A stretch of DNA of 49,363 bases. Origin: Polysphondylium violaceum. Lineage: Eukaryota; Evosea; Eumycetozoa; Dictyosteliales; Dictyosteliaceae. The notes under the pieces are model-generated. The model saw only the letters and a list, made by a program, of their open reading frames with translations. It was not told the origin of the DNA and did no database searches. Made by a program: the position numbers and the translations under genes. Shown here in pieces: positions 20,752 to 32,305 of this stretch (position 1 is its first letter; every line of letters starts with the position of its first letter). The stretch is taken from positions 1 through 49,363 of the forward strand of contig AJWJ01000125.1 of assembly GCA_000277445.1 (NCBI GenBank), read 5' to 3'.

Positions 20752-23700
20752 ATGGGTCTAGATAATCAAGATTCTTATAGAGAGGAGAATGTAAAAAGAT
20801 TAAAGAGTAGCAATATAAACACGAGTAATAGTAATAGTAATAGTGGTAATAATAGTAATACAAATACACTCGGTGGATCATCGTCATTGGCACTGTCGTC
20901 ATCGATGAATGCATCGCTCGATAACTCTACACAGAATCAGTTGTTCAACTCACTGTTGTCGTCGTCTTCAATCCTGTTTGGGGGATTACCCAATACTTCG
21001 TTTTCAAAATTACATACCAGCAACAACGGGGCAATGCCACCGCCCGGCAGCGGTCCCAGCGCATTGTCTTATTCAAATTTAAATAACGTGTTGCATTATA
21101 GCGGTGGCGTTGGTAGTAATAGTAATAGTAATAGTAATATTAATAATCAACAGCCACCGCCATCTTCGCCGACAATGTCGAGATACACAAATATAAATTC
21201 ATCGTCTCGGTCGTTGTTTGAGCCGCAACAGACGGTGGTGTCCAAACCCACGACAACCAAGTTCTTTGGATCAGAGATATCCATAGACAGCTCATCAACC
21301 CCAATCAACATATCGACATCATTAAACAGTAGCAATAATAACAATGGTTCCTATCGACCCATCAAAACATCATACAACTCTAATCTCTATCAGTCATCAA
21401 TCGTCAACCATTATGCCAACAGTAACAGTATATACACTTCATCATCTTCATCCACGGCAGCAACCACCTCATCACAACCGCTGCAACAACAGCCAATAAG
21501 CAGCAGTAGTAGTAATAACAATAACAGTAATGATATTCTTTCATCATCGACAACGACAATAAGTAATAATAATACAACAAATAGTACCAGTACATTAAGC
21601 ACATCAACTTCGCCTTTATACACGTCATCGACATCATCAATACCTTCTTACACAAGTTCATCAAGTATATGGAATTTGCTATATACAAATCTATTATCAA
21701 ACTTTCCAACAATCGATACATCAACTCTCAGCAAACACCAGGACCGCGAGGATGGATTGCTCATTGGATCGTTTATCAACAAGTTTACACTACAGTCGAT
21801 CAGAGACGTGCAGTTGGACTCTGAGATTGAGCTGGAGTGCTATCCCAATAGCGATAAGGTGCGATTCATGATCTCCAATATCCCCATTGGCGAAAAGAGT
21901 ATCCAATGGCTGTCGTATCTCATTCAAAAGGAATACATCATCGGTAAGACAAAGTTGGCAATGGTGCAGGAATGCAAGAGCAAGAAAGACCAGTTACTGT
22001 TGATTGATCTCGAGACCAAGATCTACTACAACCATCACAAATCGACAAAATCCATAGACTCATTGCCGGCAACCGTCAAGCAACACTGGATACAAATGGG
22101 ACAGTCACTCAACATCCTCACAAACACCAATACCAGCACTTACAGCGACATCAGTATCGGAAACACATTCCTCTCAATCTCTAATTCAAACCTCTACAGC
22201 AGTAACAATGGCAACAACAGTACCATGCCGTCATTATCGTTTACTTTGCCTAACAACAACAATAGCAACAACAACAACAGCAATAATACATTTGAAGTGG
22301 TCTCACCGATGAGAACAAGCAAGGAGATGGACGGCGGTGGCAGTGGAGCGACGAATAATATTAGCGTGGATTTCTTGTCGGCCACCAGATCGTTTAATAC
22401 AAACACCACCGCATTAAAGCTGAGTTCAGGGCCCGGTGGAGGCGCGATGGGAGATGCCGGTGGCGGCAATGGACGTGAGCTGGGCAAGTCTGTCGATTCA
22501 CTCTTCAAACAGCGAATCGAGGAGATCTACACAACCACAGTCAAGGCCGAAGATGAAGAGGAGGGCGACCAGATGATGGCCCCATCCATAGACTCTCCTG
22601 TGCAGCTCAAACTCGAGCTACGCTCCTACCAAAAACAAGCACTTAATTGGATGTATAAACGAGAGATGGCCAAACCCGAGCAATCAATAACCATTATCGA
22701 CATTGAGGGCGGCAACAAGGACCTCAATTTCATCAAGGGGGGCCTTCTCTGCGATGATATGGGTATGGGCAAAACCATAGAGATATTGTCATTGATCTGT
22801 GCAAACCGACCGAGTACTACAACGACAACAACGACCACCTCAACCACCCCGCAACAGTCACAAACACCTGTGTTGGGATCGACACAGCCACTCAACCTCA
22901 TCCAATCAAATGCCACATTGATTGTGTGTCCAGTCTCTGTGCTTCAGCAGTGGTATAGCGAGATCACAAACAACACAGAGCCTACTCTCAGCGTGTATAT
23001 CTATCATGGCCAAAACAGAAACAGAGATCCCAACTTTTTATCATCATTTGATGTCGTCTTGACCACCTACACCACCCTCGGCAGCGAGTATTGTGATTCA
23101 GAACACAACGAAAACAATAATCAACAACAACAACAAATATCCTCATTATCATTCCAACTCCACCCATTAAGCAATACTCTTAGTCCATTTGACTTATTAA
23201 ATAACAACAATCCCAGTAATAGTAGTATCATATCACCAAACAACCATTCACCACCCACCACACCAACCGGAGCCAACTCTATTTCCTCACCTCAGTTTCC
23301 AGTATCGAGTAGTGGTAATAGCAACAATAGTAATAGTACTCTTGCGCCTCCAGCCAACTTGTCAATGTCCACACCATCATCTCCCAACAGTCTTTCGCCA
23401 AATACTTTGAAAAAGAGAAAAAGAAACATATCCATTTCTTTTGATGTCGACACTACCTCTTCATCCAAACTCACATCGCTTGCACATTCAAATGGCACAT
23501 TACCTCTCCATAACAGTATGGATACTAGTAATAGTACAGTGGTAACAGCAGTGCCAACAGTACCGACAGTGTCAACGTCACCTTCAACCACCTCTTTATC
23601 ATCGAATTTAACTACACCAAATACTAGTAACAACAATAATAAACAAGGCGGTGTTTATGCAGTTAAATGGTTTAGAATCGTGTTGGACGAAGCACATACA

Positions 23701-25519
23701 ATCAAGGAGAGAAGCACACGATCAAGTAAAGCAGTCTTCTCGTTGGAGGCACAGATTAGATGGTGTGTAACAGGTACACCCATTCAAAACAAATTGGACG
23801 ATTTGTATTCCTTGCTCCACTTTCTCCGTGTCGAGCCCTATTACAGCTATTCATGGTGGAATCAGTATATATTAAAGCCAAGTAAACTCAGAGATGAAAG
23901 AGGTTTCCAGCGATTAAAGGTAAGTAGATTGTAGTATGGTAATGTTATGGGATATGGCTGATCAGTGTACTAATGTGTTTAACCATATCATATAATAATA
24001 GACGTTGCTATCAAAGATCTTGTTGAGAAGAGTCAAGGACCAAAAGATCAATAATTCTCCTATCCTGAATCTGCCCAGCAGGGTGATCTCGATCAGACAC
24101 GACTCATTTAGTAAAGAGGAGGACGAGATCTATCAAGAGCTGTGGGGAATGGCCAAAAGCAAGTTTAATCATTTGTTTCAAACGGGCACATTGCTGAAAA
24201 ACTATGCACATGTCTTGGAGCTGTTGTTGAGATTAAGACAGGTGTGCGATCATCCTTTATTGGTGGAAAAACATTTAAAGCAGCAAAGAGAATTACTAGA
24301 ACAAGAGGACGATGTTGTTTCACAACAACAACAGCAACAGCAACATAAGCAACAACAAAAGAAGAGTGGTGAAATGGAGTTTACAACACTACTAGAGTTT
24401 ATCAAAAAGAATCCAAACACCTACACTCCTCTCGAGATTGGTAAAAAATTGAAAAAGATTCTCGGCAAAGGAATCAAGGATCAGGAATGCACCATTTGTT
24501 TGGATAGATTGGAAACACCCTCCATCACTCATTGTGGTCATATCTTTTGTTCAAATTGTATAAACTCTAATTTAATTTCAGATTCTCCAAATAACAACAA
24601 CAATAGTAGTAATAGTAGTAATAGTAATTCATTTTCAACACCAGTATCAAGTAAATCGACGCCAAAATATAAAAGTAATCCTTTGAAAATGTCATCCAAT
24701 TGTCTTACAGTTACATCTCCCTCAACGTCGCCCCATTCCACTCCTCCACTTTCACCAAAGTTGCCAAGAATATCCATCTCTTCCCCTTCACCAAGCACAG
24801 ATAATCTAATTTCAGCAATCCATAGTATTAGCAATAATAGTAATAACAACAATAAGGTGGAGTCAAAGTACTTTAGCTGTCCCATTTGCAAGGAAAAGAA
24901 TATGGAAAATGATATTATTCCAGTCTTGTTTGAGTCTGTGAGACAATTGGAAAAAAGTAATAGCAGCAATACGCCAAAGAAAGTGGTCGATGACTCAAGT
25001 TGGAAAAGTAGCACTAAAATCAATTCCATGATGGAGGAGATGAACAAGATACTCAAAAACGAACCAGACTCCAAGTGTTTGATATTCTCACAGTGGACCA
25101 TGATGTTGGATTTGATCGAGATTCCGCTAAAGAGAAACGACGTTGGCTATGTGAGATTGGATGGCAAGATGCCACAAAAGCAACGAGAGATTGCCATTAA
25201 AAAATTCAAAGAAGATCCCACAGTCAAAGTGTTTCTCATTTCGATCAAAGCTGGTGGCCTCGGTTTGAATCTAGTGGCTGCCTCACACGTATTTCTCATG
25301 GACCCGTGGTGGAATCCCGCCACCGAAGAGCAGGCCATCGACAGAGTCTACCGTATTGGACAAAACAAAAACGTCAATGTCATCCGTTTCCTCATCAAAG
25401 ACTCGATCGAAGACCGTATACTTAAACTCCAAGAAAACAAAAAGAATCTCGCCCAAGATGCCCTTCAACTAAAGAAACAAATCCGAATAGAAGAGTTGAA
25501 AATGCTGTTTAGCGATTAG
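20752..25519 (+). CDS. Rad5/HLTF-like SNF2 ATPase with embedded RING finger
   Basis: This is a SNF2-family DNA translocase with a RING E3 domain between the helicase halves, as in Rad5, Rad16 and HLTF, which act in DNA damage tolerance and repair in the nucleus. Exon 1 is 20752-23919 and exon 2 is 24002-25519, giving 1561 residues. The first 320 residues are Asn/Ser-rich and low complexity. A region at about 330-425 ([12 protein letters not shown]...ELECYP) resembles the Rad5 HIRAN module. Helicase motifs are [25 protein letters not shown] (Walker A lysine about 675), [10 protein letters not shown] and [11 protein letters not shown]. The RING is C-x2-C (CTIC, about 1219), [11 protein letters not shown] and CPIC (about 1349). 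The C-terminal half has [45 protein letters not shown]. Two long Asn/Ser/Gln inserts interrupt the ATPase core and the RING. Confidence 0.93.
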
Positions 25520-25843
25520 CATACCACCCACACATATCATATTTATTGTAAACATACCATACATACACACAACCACTTATTATCTAATAAATTAATTTTT
25601 ATTATTTAGTAAATTAAATCCATATGAAAAATCAGCGATCTGATTTATTTTGATTTTTTTGTATTTTTTGATTTTTTGATTTTTTTCGTTTTTTTTTTGT
25701 TGGTGCAAAAAAAAAACTTAAAAGAACCCTAAGTTTATATTCATATGACATCGATATGAGTCTAATGCAAGATCAATATTCTTGTTTGATTAAATAGATT
25801 ACATTGATAGAGTAGATATAGATATAGATATATAGGATAAGAG
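25520..25843. promoter_or_regulatory. intergenic region upstream of the PPR gene
   Basis: This 324-base gap lies between two plus-strand genes. It has AATAAATT near the SNF2 gene's 3' end, T-rich runs at 25648-25700, and a TAGATA repeat just before the PPR start (about 25812-25832). No gene was seen. Confidence 0.4.
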
Positions 25844-28544
25844 ATGAATCAGTTATTTCAATCAAAGGTGTACAAAACTACTACCTCTTTGTTTAGAGTG
25901 GCGTTTACCTCTGGCAGTAGCAGTGGTATGGGTAGTAGTAGACTCTATTGTAATACAAGTTTGCCACATTCCACATCAGAAAAAGAGGATTCAAATACAA
26001 CAACAGAGATCAATGTATCAACAACAAAACAAGGCAGTGTAAATGAAAATGCAATTTATTTGTATCCATCTCAACTCTGGATTAAAGATAAAGTACTTTC
26101 AAGTAATAGTAATAATAATGATAATAATAGTAAGAATAGTAATAGTTATAATAAAGAATTTTTTGTTTCTAGAAATTCAATAAGCTTTTTACCAGAGATC
26201 TTGTTTCCTTTGGAACCAACTCCACCAAACTTTCATCGAAGTAATCCTATATCAGAGGAAAACATCTCTGTAAAGACAGAGTTTGAACATCAAGAATACA
26301 ATGATATCTTGGATATTATCACCAATGGTAATCAAGTACAACGTCCACTACTCGTCAATGATCTTGAAAAAGCTTATAATATAGATCGTAACAAGACTCA
26401 TTTTATGTAAGTAGTTAATAAGATTACTCATAGTGTTGATATAAATAAATTCTAATGTGTTATTAAACATATATAGATTTGAAACAGATTTAGTAGCTAG
26501 AGAATATACAGGTAAACAGGTAAATGATATATATCAATGGATAAAGAATACTCAACACTTTAATCAACCATCAGTTTTGAATACATTTTTACAATACTAT
26601 GCTGGCAACACTCTCGATAATGTTGAATTTGAATCCCTTTTAAGCAGACACAAGGCAAAGGAAATACAATTTGATTGTGTATCATTTTCAATTATCCTAA
26701 ACCACTTTTGCGAAAAACAAGATCTAGAATCACTAAACTATTGGACCAAGGTGGCTATGGAGACATGTAAAAAGGAAATGATTGAAAACAGATTATTGGG
26801 CATTGCTTTGGTTCGAGCTTATTTGACTTTATCCGACATTGACTCTGCAGTAAATATATTAAAGTTGTTTAAGGATTCCAAATCCACTATCCTCAATCAT
26901 ATATGCTACCGTTCACTCCATCTCTTTGTCCACCACCTCACTCCAAGAAAGATGTATGATAAATTGCTCACCATTATAAAGACCCATGTCGCCCATTCGC
27001 CATCCTTTTTGTTTGACGGTATATTTTATAAATTGTTGATTGAGCTCTGGAAAAACGAGTACAGTGTTGATGATCTTTTCAAATATTTGGAAAAAACTGC
27101 TCTTTTCAAAGCAGAGGTGTTCTATTCAGAGTTTATATACTATCTGTTGGGGAAGGACCAAATCGATATCGCCCAATCAGTCCATTCAATGTATCTCGAG
27201 ACACACAAGCCAAGCTTTAGAATATACAATGTGTTGATGAACCATTTAATCAAACAGGATGACTATCGTTCTTGTTTGAATCTTGTAAAACAAATGGAAT
27301 CACATAAACTTCAATTGGAGCCCAAAACTATAGTTGCTATCCTAGAGATGCTCGAAAGAAATAACAAGACAGATTTAATGAATGGCTTTATCAAATATTT
27401 GTACAGTTGCCCCTCTTTTTGGATAAAGATGTCGTTGGTTATTATCCACAGTGAAATTTATTCAAATGATCTTGTGTTCAATAAATTGGTTGATAGAATC
27501 CACAAGTTGCAAATGAAGGAGCAGAGCATTCTCATCAACAATATCATTAGAGATTGCCTTAAACTCGGCCACTATCACTCTGCCTTGCGTTGGTATGGTG
27601 TTCGTCTCAACGAGTTTCGTTTAAAACCAAACAAATACACATTAGATTTCTTTAGATTTTATCATGAGGCCGCCATCAAAAAGTTGGAAAACACCAAGAA
27701 TTCAGCAGAATTGATTGAAAAAGAAAAGGCTTTAATCAATTTCTGGAACTCTCGTTATCAGCATTTTGATTTTGTTAGAGCTGCAGATGAAACCAAAGCC
27801 CAAGAAGAGTATAATAATCTCAGAGTTTTAGAGATGATAAAAGGCATCGACCAACTAACTCCAATGGGCCTACTTAAATCCCAAGCCATGAAATATACTC
27901 CAAACTTTTTGGCATTAAAACAACCCACCCAAGAGATGGAATCAATTAGAAAGGATTTCATTAAACAAAACACTCTATTGAACGGTATCAAAGACACCAA
28001 TCTTGAAACTTCTTTATCTGTATTTAGCCAAAACCCCGACAATCAAGCAAACCTCAATGATCTTTGCCGACAACTATTAGAGTATATTAAAAAGGATACA
28101 CTACCATTTGGTACCGTTTTCCTTCAAGCCATGGTTGAAATTCTTTCCAAAGCTCCAGATAGATATATTTCTCTCTTGAAAAAATGCAGCCCCAATATTC
28201 GTTCAGCTCTATTTGATATTGAATTCTACTGTGATCTCATTAAAAAGGATGTCTCTACTGCTACTTCCCTATTGTTTCAAGAGAATCCACTCTTTTGGAG
28301 AGAATCTGATCCAATATGGAATTGCCTTATCATCAGTCTCTATGCAGCTGGTAGATCAGATAGAGCTGCCAAAATGATTGACACTGCAAAAGAAACAAAC
28401 AGAGTACTTGATGAAGTTAAAATTCAAGAGTGCAAAGATAATCCTGTCTGGGCTCCAATGTCTAGTGAAGCACTCGATTTTATAACTTATAACTTTATTA
28501 AACTTCCATTAAAGAAAAAGTTACAAAATAAAAAAAAAGACTAA
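25844..28544 (+). CDS. pentatricopeptide-repeat (PPR) protein, probably mitochondrial
   Basis: This is a helical-repeat RNA-binding-type protein, likely acting in mitochondrial RNA processing, stability or translation (family knowledge). Exon 1 is 25844-26406 and exon 2 is 26477-28544, joined through a split Ile codon to give 876 residues. The N-terminus is basic and rich in Ser/Thr without acids (MNQLFQSKVYKTTTSLFRVA), which reads as a mitochondrial targeting peptide. A short Asn/Ser linker sits at about 88-100. The rest is helical. PPR-like units are recognisable, for example FDCVSFSIILNHFCEKQDLE, NRLLGIALVRAYLTLSDIDSA and FRIYNVLMNHLIKQDDYRSC. The repeats are degenerate, so the bound RNA cannot be predicted. 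No membrane segment or catalytic domain is seen. It is convergent with the ankyrin-type gene, with a 75-base gap. Confidence 0.85.
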
Positions 28545-28619
28545 TCTAAGTTAACAAAATAATAAATATTTATTAGAGTATGAAGTAAATGACAATGATG
28601 ATGATAAGCATGATTAAAT

Positions 28620-30791
28620 TTAATCAAACATGTGCTTTTTAAAAAATGGACTATTATTTTTCTTTTGCGAGTTGTAGATAAACTTTTGGATAAAGTGAGA
28701 GAATTTGCCGTCGATTTTGATGCTATCCTTTTCTTTAAGGTAGGCTTGGTTAAAGAGTTTTGAGATGTTAGAGTGGTAGTCCATCAGGGGTTCTCTAAAG
28801 TACTCAAGAATGTGGTAGTATTTGTAATGAAGCACAGACTCGAAATCAAGGGCGTTCAAGAGAGATCGGTTAAAATGGCTGATGAGGTACTTCATCATGA
28901 ACAAATGTCCATTTTGTATGCACTTTGATAAGCATTCAGAGGCAAATGATCTGAGGTCTGATGGACATTTGTTGTGAAACTCTTTGAGGATATCCACATT
29001 GCCGTGCTCGCCAATTTCTTGGACCAGCTCCCCGACCTTGATGCCGTTGTAGTGGGCAAGCAGGAGTTTAAAGTGGTTGACCCTATTTTGCTGGACAGAA
29101 ACTTTAAGGGCCTCGAGCATAGGATACGTGGATGCGCTGGCGGGGATGTCCAAGAGGGCGCTTAAAAGAAACTCCAGAACCGAGATATTGGCACCAATCA
29201 CGGCGTCTCTGATGGTATACGACGTAAACGAGTGGCCTGATTCGAGCAATAGTTTGGCCATTCCAACGGTTCGGCATTTACCCAACATTGTGTTCAAATG
29301 GGGCGCATTGGAATTGACGAGAAACTGCACAATATCATAGTGCGAGTAAAAGATTGCGTTGGTGTATGCCTGAATGATGTCGTTGCTGTTTATAAACCCT
29401 GCTTGGTGGAGATGATTGTAAATCAATTTAAAGTTGGCCACAGCGCCATATCGTGCAGCATTGCTGAGACCCACCAGCACATCCTTTTTGCTGGGAAACG
29501 ATATCGTGTAGACGCTGAGGAACTTGTTTATAAAGGCAAAGTTTTCGTCATTGTGTGCCAGCACCGACCAGAACCAGTGTTCGTTTTGAAGGTTGTAGTC
29601 TTGCTCAATGAGAAACTCCAAGAGGAATATATGACGATTGGTTATGCTAGTACTTTTCCTTGATATAAAGGTTGTCAGAGGCATCTTTTCCTTCTTGCTG
29701 CATTCCCAGAGATACATAAACGTCTCCCAAGTGCTGGGATCCGAAGACGCTTTCTGAAAGCAGTAACTCGTGACACTGGTGCCCATTTTCAAAAACTCTT
29801 TTACTCTTGCGGGATTCGATAGCGCGTCTTTGATGGACGATATAGAGAGGGTGTTCATCTTGCAGGGCACTCCGTTGGCAAACATGTTGTAGGCGTCAAT
29901 ATCCTGCTCTCTGAATGCTTCGACGGCCATCAGATTGGAGACAAACTTGTATATCTGTGGCGTGAGATGGTTGCTTTGCTTTAAAAACAACAACGACTTG
30001 TATGAGCGCGTCTGCACGGTCGCTCGGGCCAATTTGAAAAAGAGGTCTTCGCCAATGTATTTGTAAAAGTTGACGACCAGATACACAAACAAGTCGTAGT
30101 GTGGCACCGAGGGCAGCAACCACTGTTCAGAGACACCTGCCTTGTACAACCGATACACCAGCTCAAAGATCTCTGTGCTTCCAGTGGCGGTGGCGATCTT
30201 GAGCAATATGACCTTGTACTCTTCCGTCTGCTTGGCTTCATTAAACTGCGATAGGTACTTTATCATCACCACGTCTTTGTTCTCGATGGCTGTTCGGAGA
30301 TTGGTCGTGATGATGCCGGGCATCTTGAGTATCTTTTTCTTTTCACTCTTGTCCATAATATATCGCACCAGGTCCAAGTTTTTGTTGAGTGTGCACTGCT
30401 CCAGCGCGCGCTCATAGTTGTCGGGCATCTTTTCCACCAAATACTTTACAATCCTCGTGTTGTTGGCCCTCGCGGCATACTCTACACCCCGCCCAAACGC
30501 CACAAAAAACTCTTTGAATCTGTTGTAGACCTTGACAAAAAGATCGAGATCACGGATACCGAAAATCAGTTCCCTGGACTTGCCCATATCGAAATGAATG
30601 TACTCGAGTCTATTCATCTTGTACCTGAGCAGTGCCCACTGCTTATTCTGCACCATCCAGTCAAGCGACACCACATCGTCATACTTGTACGCCTTGATCT
30701 GTGCATTATCTCGCTCGATAAACGAGAATATCAATGTTTTAATAAACTTGTGATTAAACACCTCTCGCAACAGTGCGTGTCTATCCTTCAT
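28620..30791 (-). CDS. divergent ankyrin-type repeat protein B (paralogue of the gene at 3995)
   Basis: This is a 723-residue intronless protein of the same family as 3995-6094. Shared blocks are LLREVFNHKFIKTLIFSFI at the start, YDDVVSLDWMVQNKQWALLR, YAARANNTRIVKYLVE, and GKCRTVGMAKLLLESGHSF followed by IRDAVIGANISVLEFL. Degenerate ankyrin-like helical pairs fill the rest. There is no signal or membrane segment, so it is probably cytosolic. The start at 30791 (MKDRHALLREVF) is preferred over an in-frame ATG 20 codons upstream, because the paralogue begins at the equivalent point and the extra residues have no counterpart. The 5' half is notably GC-rich for this window (for example near 30400-30500). 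Its function is unknown. Confidence 0.85.
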   Translation of the reverse strand: MKDRHALLREVFNHKFIKTLIFSFIERDNAQIKAYKYDDVVSLDWMVQNKQWALLRYKMNRLEYIHFDMGKSRELIFGIRDLDLFVKVYNRFKEFFVAFGRGVEYAARANNTRIVKYLVEKMPDNYERALEQCTLNKNLDLVRYIMDKSEKKKILKMPGIITTNLRTAIENKDVVMIKYLSQFNEAKQTEEYKVILLKIATATGSTEIFELVYRLYKAGVSEQWLLPSVPHYDLFVYLVVNFYKYIGEDLFFKLARATVQTRSYKSLLFLKQSNHLTPQIYKFVSNLMAVEAFREQDIDAYNMFANGVPCKMNTLSISSIKDALSNPARVKEFLKMGTSVTSYCFQKASSDPSTWETFMYLWECSKKEKMPLTTFISRKSTSITNRHIFLLEFLIEQDYNLQNEHWFWSVLAHNDENFAFINKFLSVYTISFPSKKDVLVGLSNAARYGAVANFKLIYNHLHQAGFINSNDIIQAYTNAIFYSHYDIVQFLVNSNAPHLNTMLGKCRTVGMAKLLLESGHSFTSYTIRDAVIGANISVLEFLLSALLDIPASASTYPMLEALKVSVQQNRVNHFKLLLAHYNGIKVGELVQEIGEHGNVDILKEFHNKCPSDLRSFASECLSKCIQNGHLFMMKYLISHFNRSLLNALDFESVLHYKYYHILEYFREPLMDYHSNISKLFNQAYLKEKDSIKIDGKFSHFIQKFIYNSQKKNNSPFFKKHMFD

Positions 30792-31310
30792 TGTATCTAT
30801 CTGTATCTCTGTGTACAAATACACGGTGTTTAGTGTGTGAATGCCTAACAAAATAAAAATAAAAAAAATCTAGTGCAGATGGGGAGACGGCATGGTGTGA
30901 AGGTGTGGTGAAAGTGGGGTGAGTGGGTTTTTTATTTTTTTTCATTTTTTTAAAATTTTTAAATTATTCTCAGTTTTAAAATTTTATAAAGACTGATCAG
31001 ATTTGGGAATGAGATAATTTTACAAACACTACCGTTCATAGAAAAATGATGATGAAATATTTGTTGTTGGTTTTAATAACTTTATTTTCTGGTTTCTTAA
31101 TTATTTCATTTTTTTTTTTGAGTGGATAAAAATAATTTGAAATGTGTGCATAAAAATAATTATGTGTTGTCGGTTCATCGAATTTTTTTTTTTAAAATTG
31201 AAGATTTTTTGTTTTTTGCAAAACTTATAAAGCAAGCGTGGGAAGTGTGTTGAGATCATCAATCAATACAATTACATAGATATCTACAGATATAGAAATA
31301 TAAACTAAAT
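30792..31310. promoter_or_regulatory. divergent promoter region, ankyrin-type B / SPFH gene
   Basis: These 519 bases separate divergent genes. A GT/GG-rich block (30890-30930) abuts a T-rich and A/T-palindromic stretch (30928-30966). A TATA-like CTTATAAAG lies at 31224-31232, about 85 bases upstream of the SPFH start. No coding region was seen. Confidence 0.45.
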
Positions 31311-32264
31311 ATGAGTCTTTTAACTCAATCAACTCCACTCTTTCTCAAGAGTGCCTCAGCAGCACTTCTCAATCAATCATCAGTTGTTGTACCACTCGTA
31401 CTTGCATCTGCAAAGAGATCATTTACTAAAACATCATCAATTCACAACATCAGCAATAGCAATACCAACAAATTATTTTTGAATAGCAATAGCAACAAAG
31501 AAGCCAAGAGAGGATTCTTTACAATTATCAATCAATATGAAATGGGTGTAACATTTACTTTGGGTAAAGTGACAAGTGTAAAGAAACCTGGTATTAGATT
31601 AGCCATACCAATGTTACAAGATATAGTTATCGTCGATACTCGTACAGTGTCCTTTTCACTTGAGAAACAAGAGATCATTTCTAAGGATAACATCTCTTTG
31701 ATTGCCGATGCCATCGTCTACTATCGTGTCATTGATCCCCAAAAGGCTGTTTGCGAGGTAGCCGATCACGACACTGTCATTAGAGAACTCGCCCAAATCA
31801 AAATCAGAGATATCCTTTCACAAAACACATTAGACGACGTCTTACACAACCGTGATAAATTCAGTGACGAAATCTATGAAGACGTGAAATCATCAGCCGA
31901 AAGCTGGGGTATTGAAATCCAAAGAATCAATCTCAAAGACATTAAATTTGAAGAGGGTATGGCCAGAGCCTTTGCCAAAAAGGCCGAAGCCGAGCGTTTA
32001 CGTGAGGCCACCATCATCAACGCCGAAGCCGAAGTCCAAGTCTCTAAAAAGATCCTTGAGGCTGCCCAAACCCTCGAATCCTCACCCGTTGCCGTTCGTC
32101 TTAGAGAATTGGATGCCCTCGTTCAAATTTCTAAAGAACCCTCAAAATCATTTATTTTTGTACCAACAGGACTCTTTAACAACAACAACAACAATGTCGC
32201 ACATTTACAAGGAATGATGGATATGTTTAAGAATGATAACAAAGACAACAATAAACAACAATAA
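31311..32264 (+). CDS. mitochondrial-type stomatin-like SPFH/band 7 protein
   Basis: This is a single-exon, 317-residue SPFH (prohibitin/stomatin) family protein. Members assemble into ring-like scaffolds on membranes; the mitochondrial type (SLP2/STOML2) organises inner-membrane cardiolipin domains and proteases (known for the family). The first 70 residues are Ser/Asn-rich and basic without acidic residues (for example LASAKRSFTKTSS), which fits a mitochondrial presequence. The SPFH core starts near residue 73 (NQYEMGVTFTLGKV) with KKPGIRLAIPMLQDIVIVDTR, ISKDNISLIADAIVYYRVID, and LAQIKIRDILSQNTLDDVL. A charged helix AKKAEAERLREATIINAEAE follows and a low-complexity Asn tail closes it. It could be another slipin subtype. 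It is convergent with the HEATR3 gene, with only 41 bases between stops. Confidence 0.9.
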   Translation: MSLLTQSTPLFLKSASAALLNQSSVVVPLVLASAKRSFTKTSSIHNISNSNTNKLFLNSNSNKEAKRGFFTIINQYEMGVTFTLGKVTSVKKPGIRLAIPMLQDIVIVDTRTVSFSLEKQEIISKDNISLIADAIVYYRVIDPQKAVCEVADHDTVIRELAQIKIRDILSQNTLDDVLHNRDKFSDEIYEDVKSSAESWGIEIQRINLKDIKFEEGMARAFAKKAEAERLREATIINAEAEVQVSKKILEAAQTLESSPVAVRLRELDALVQISKEPSKSFIFVPTGLFNNNNNNVAHLQGMMDMFKNDNKDNNKQQ

Positions 32265-32305
32265 ACAAAAAACATAATTAAATTAAGTTAGATATATATT
32301 ATGTT

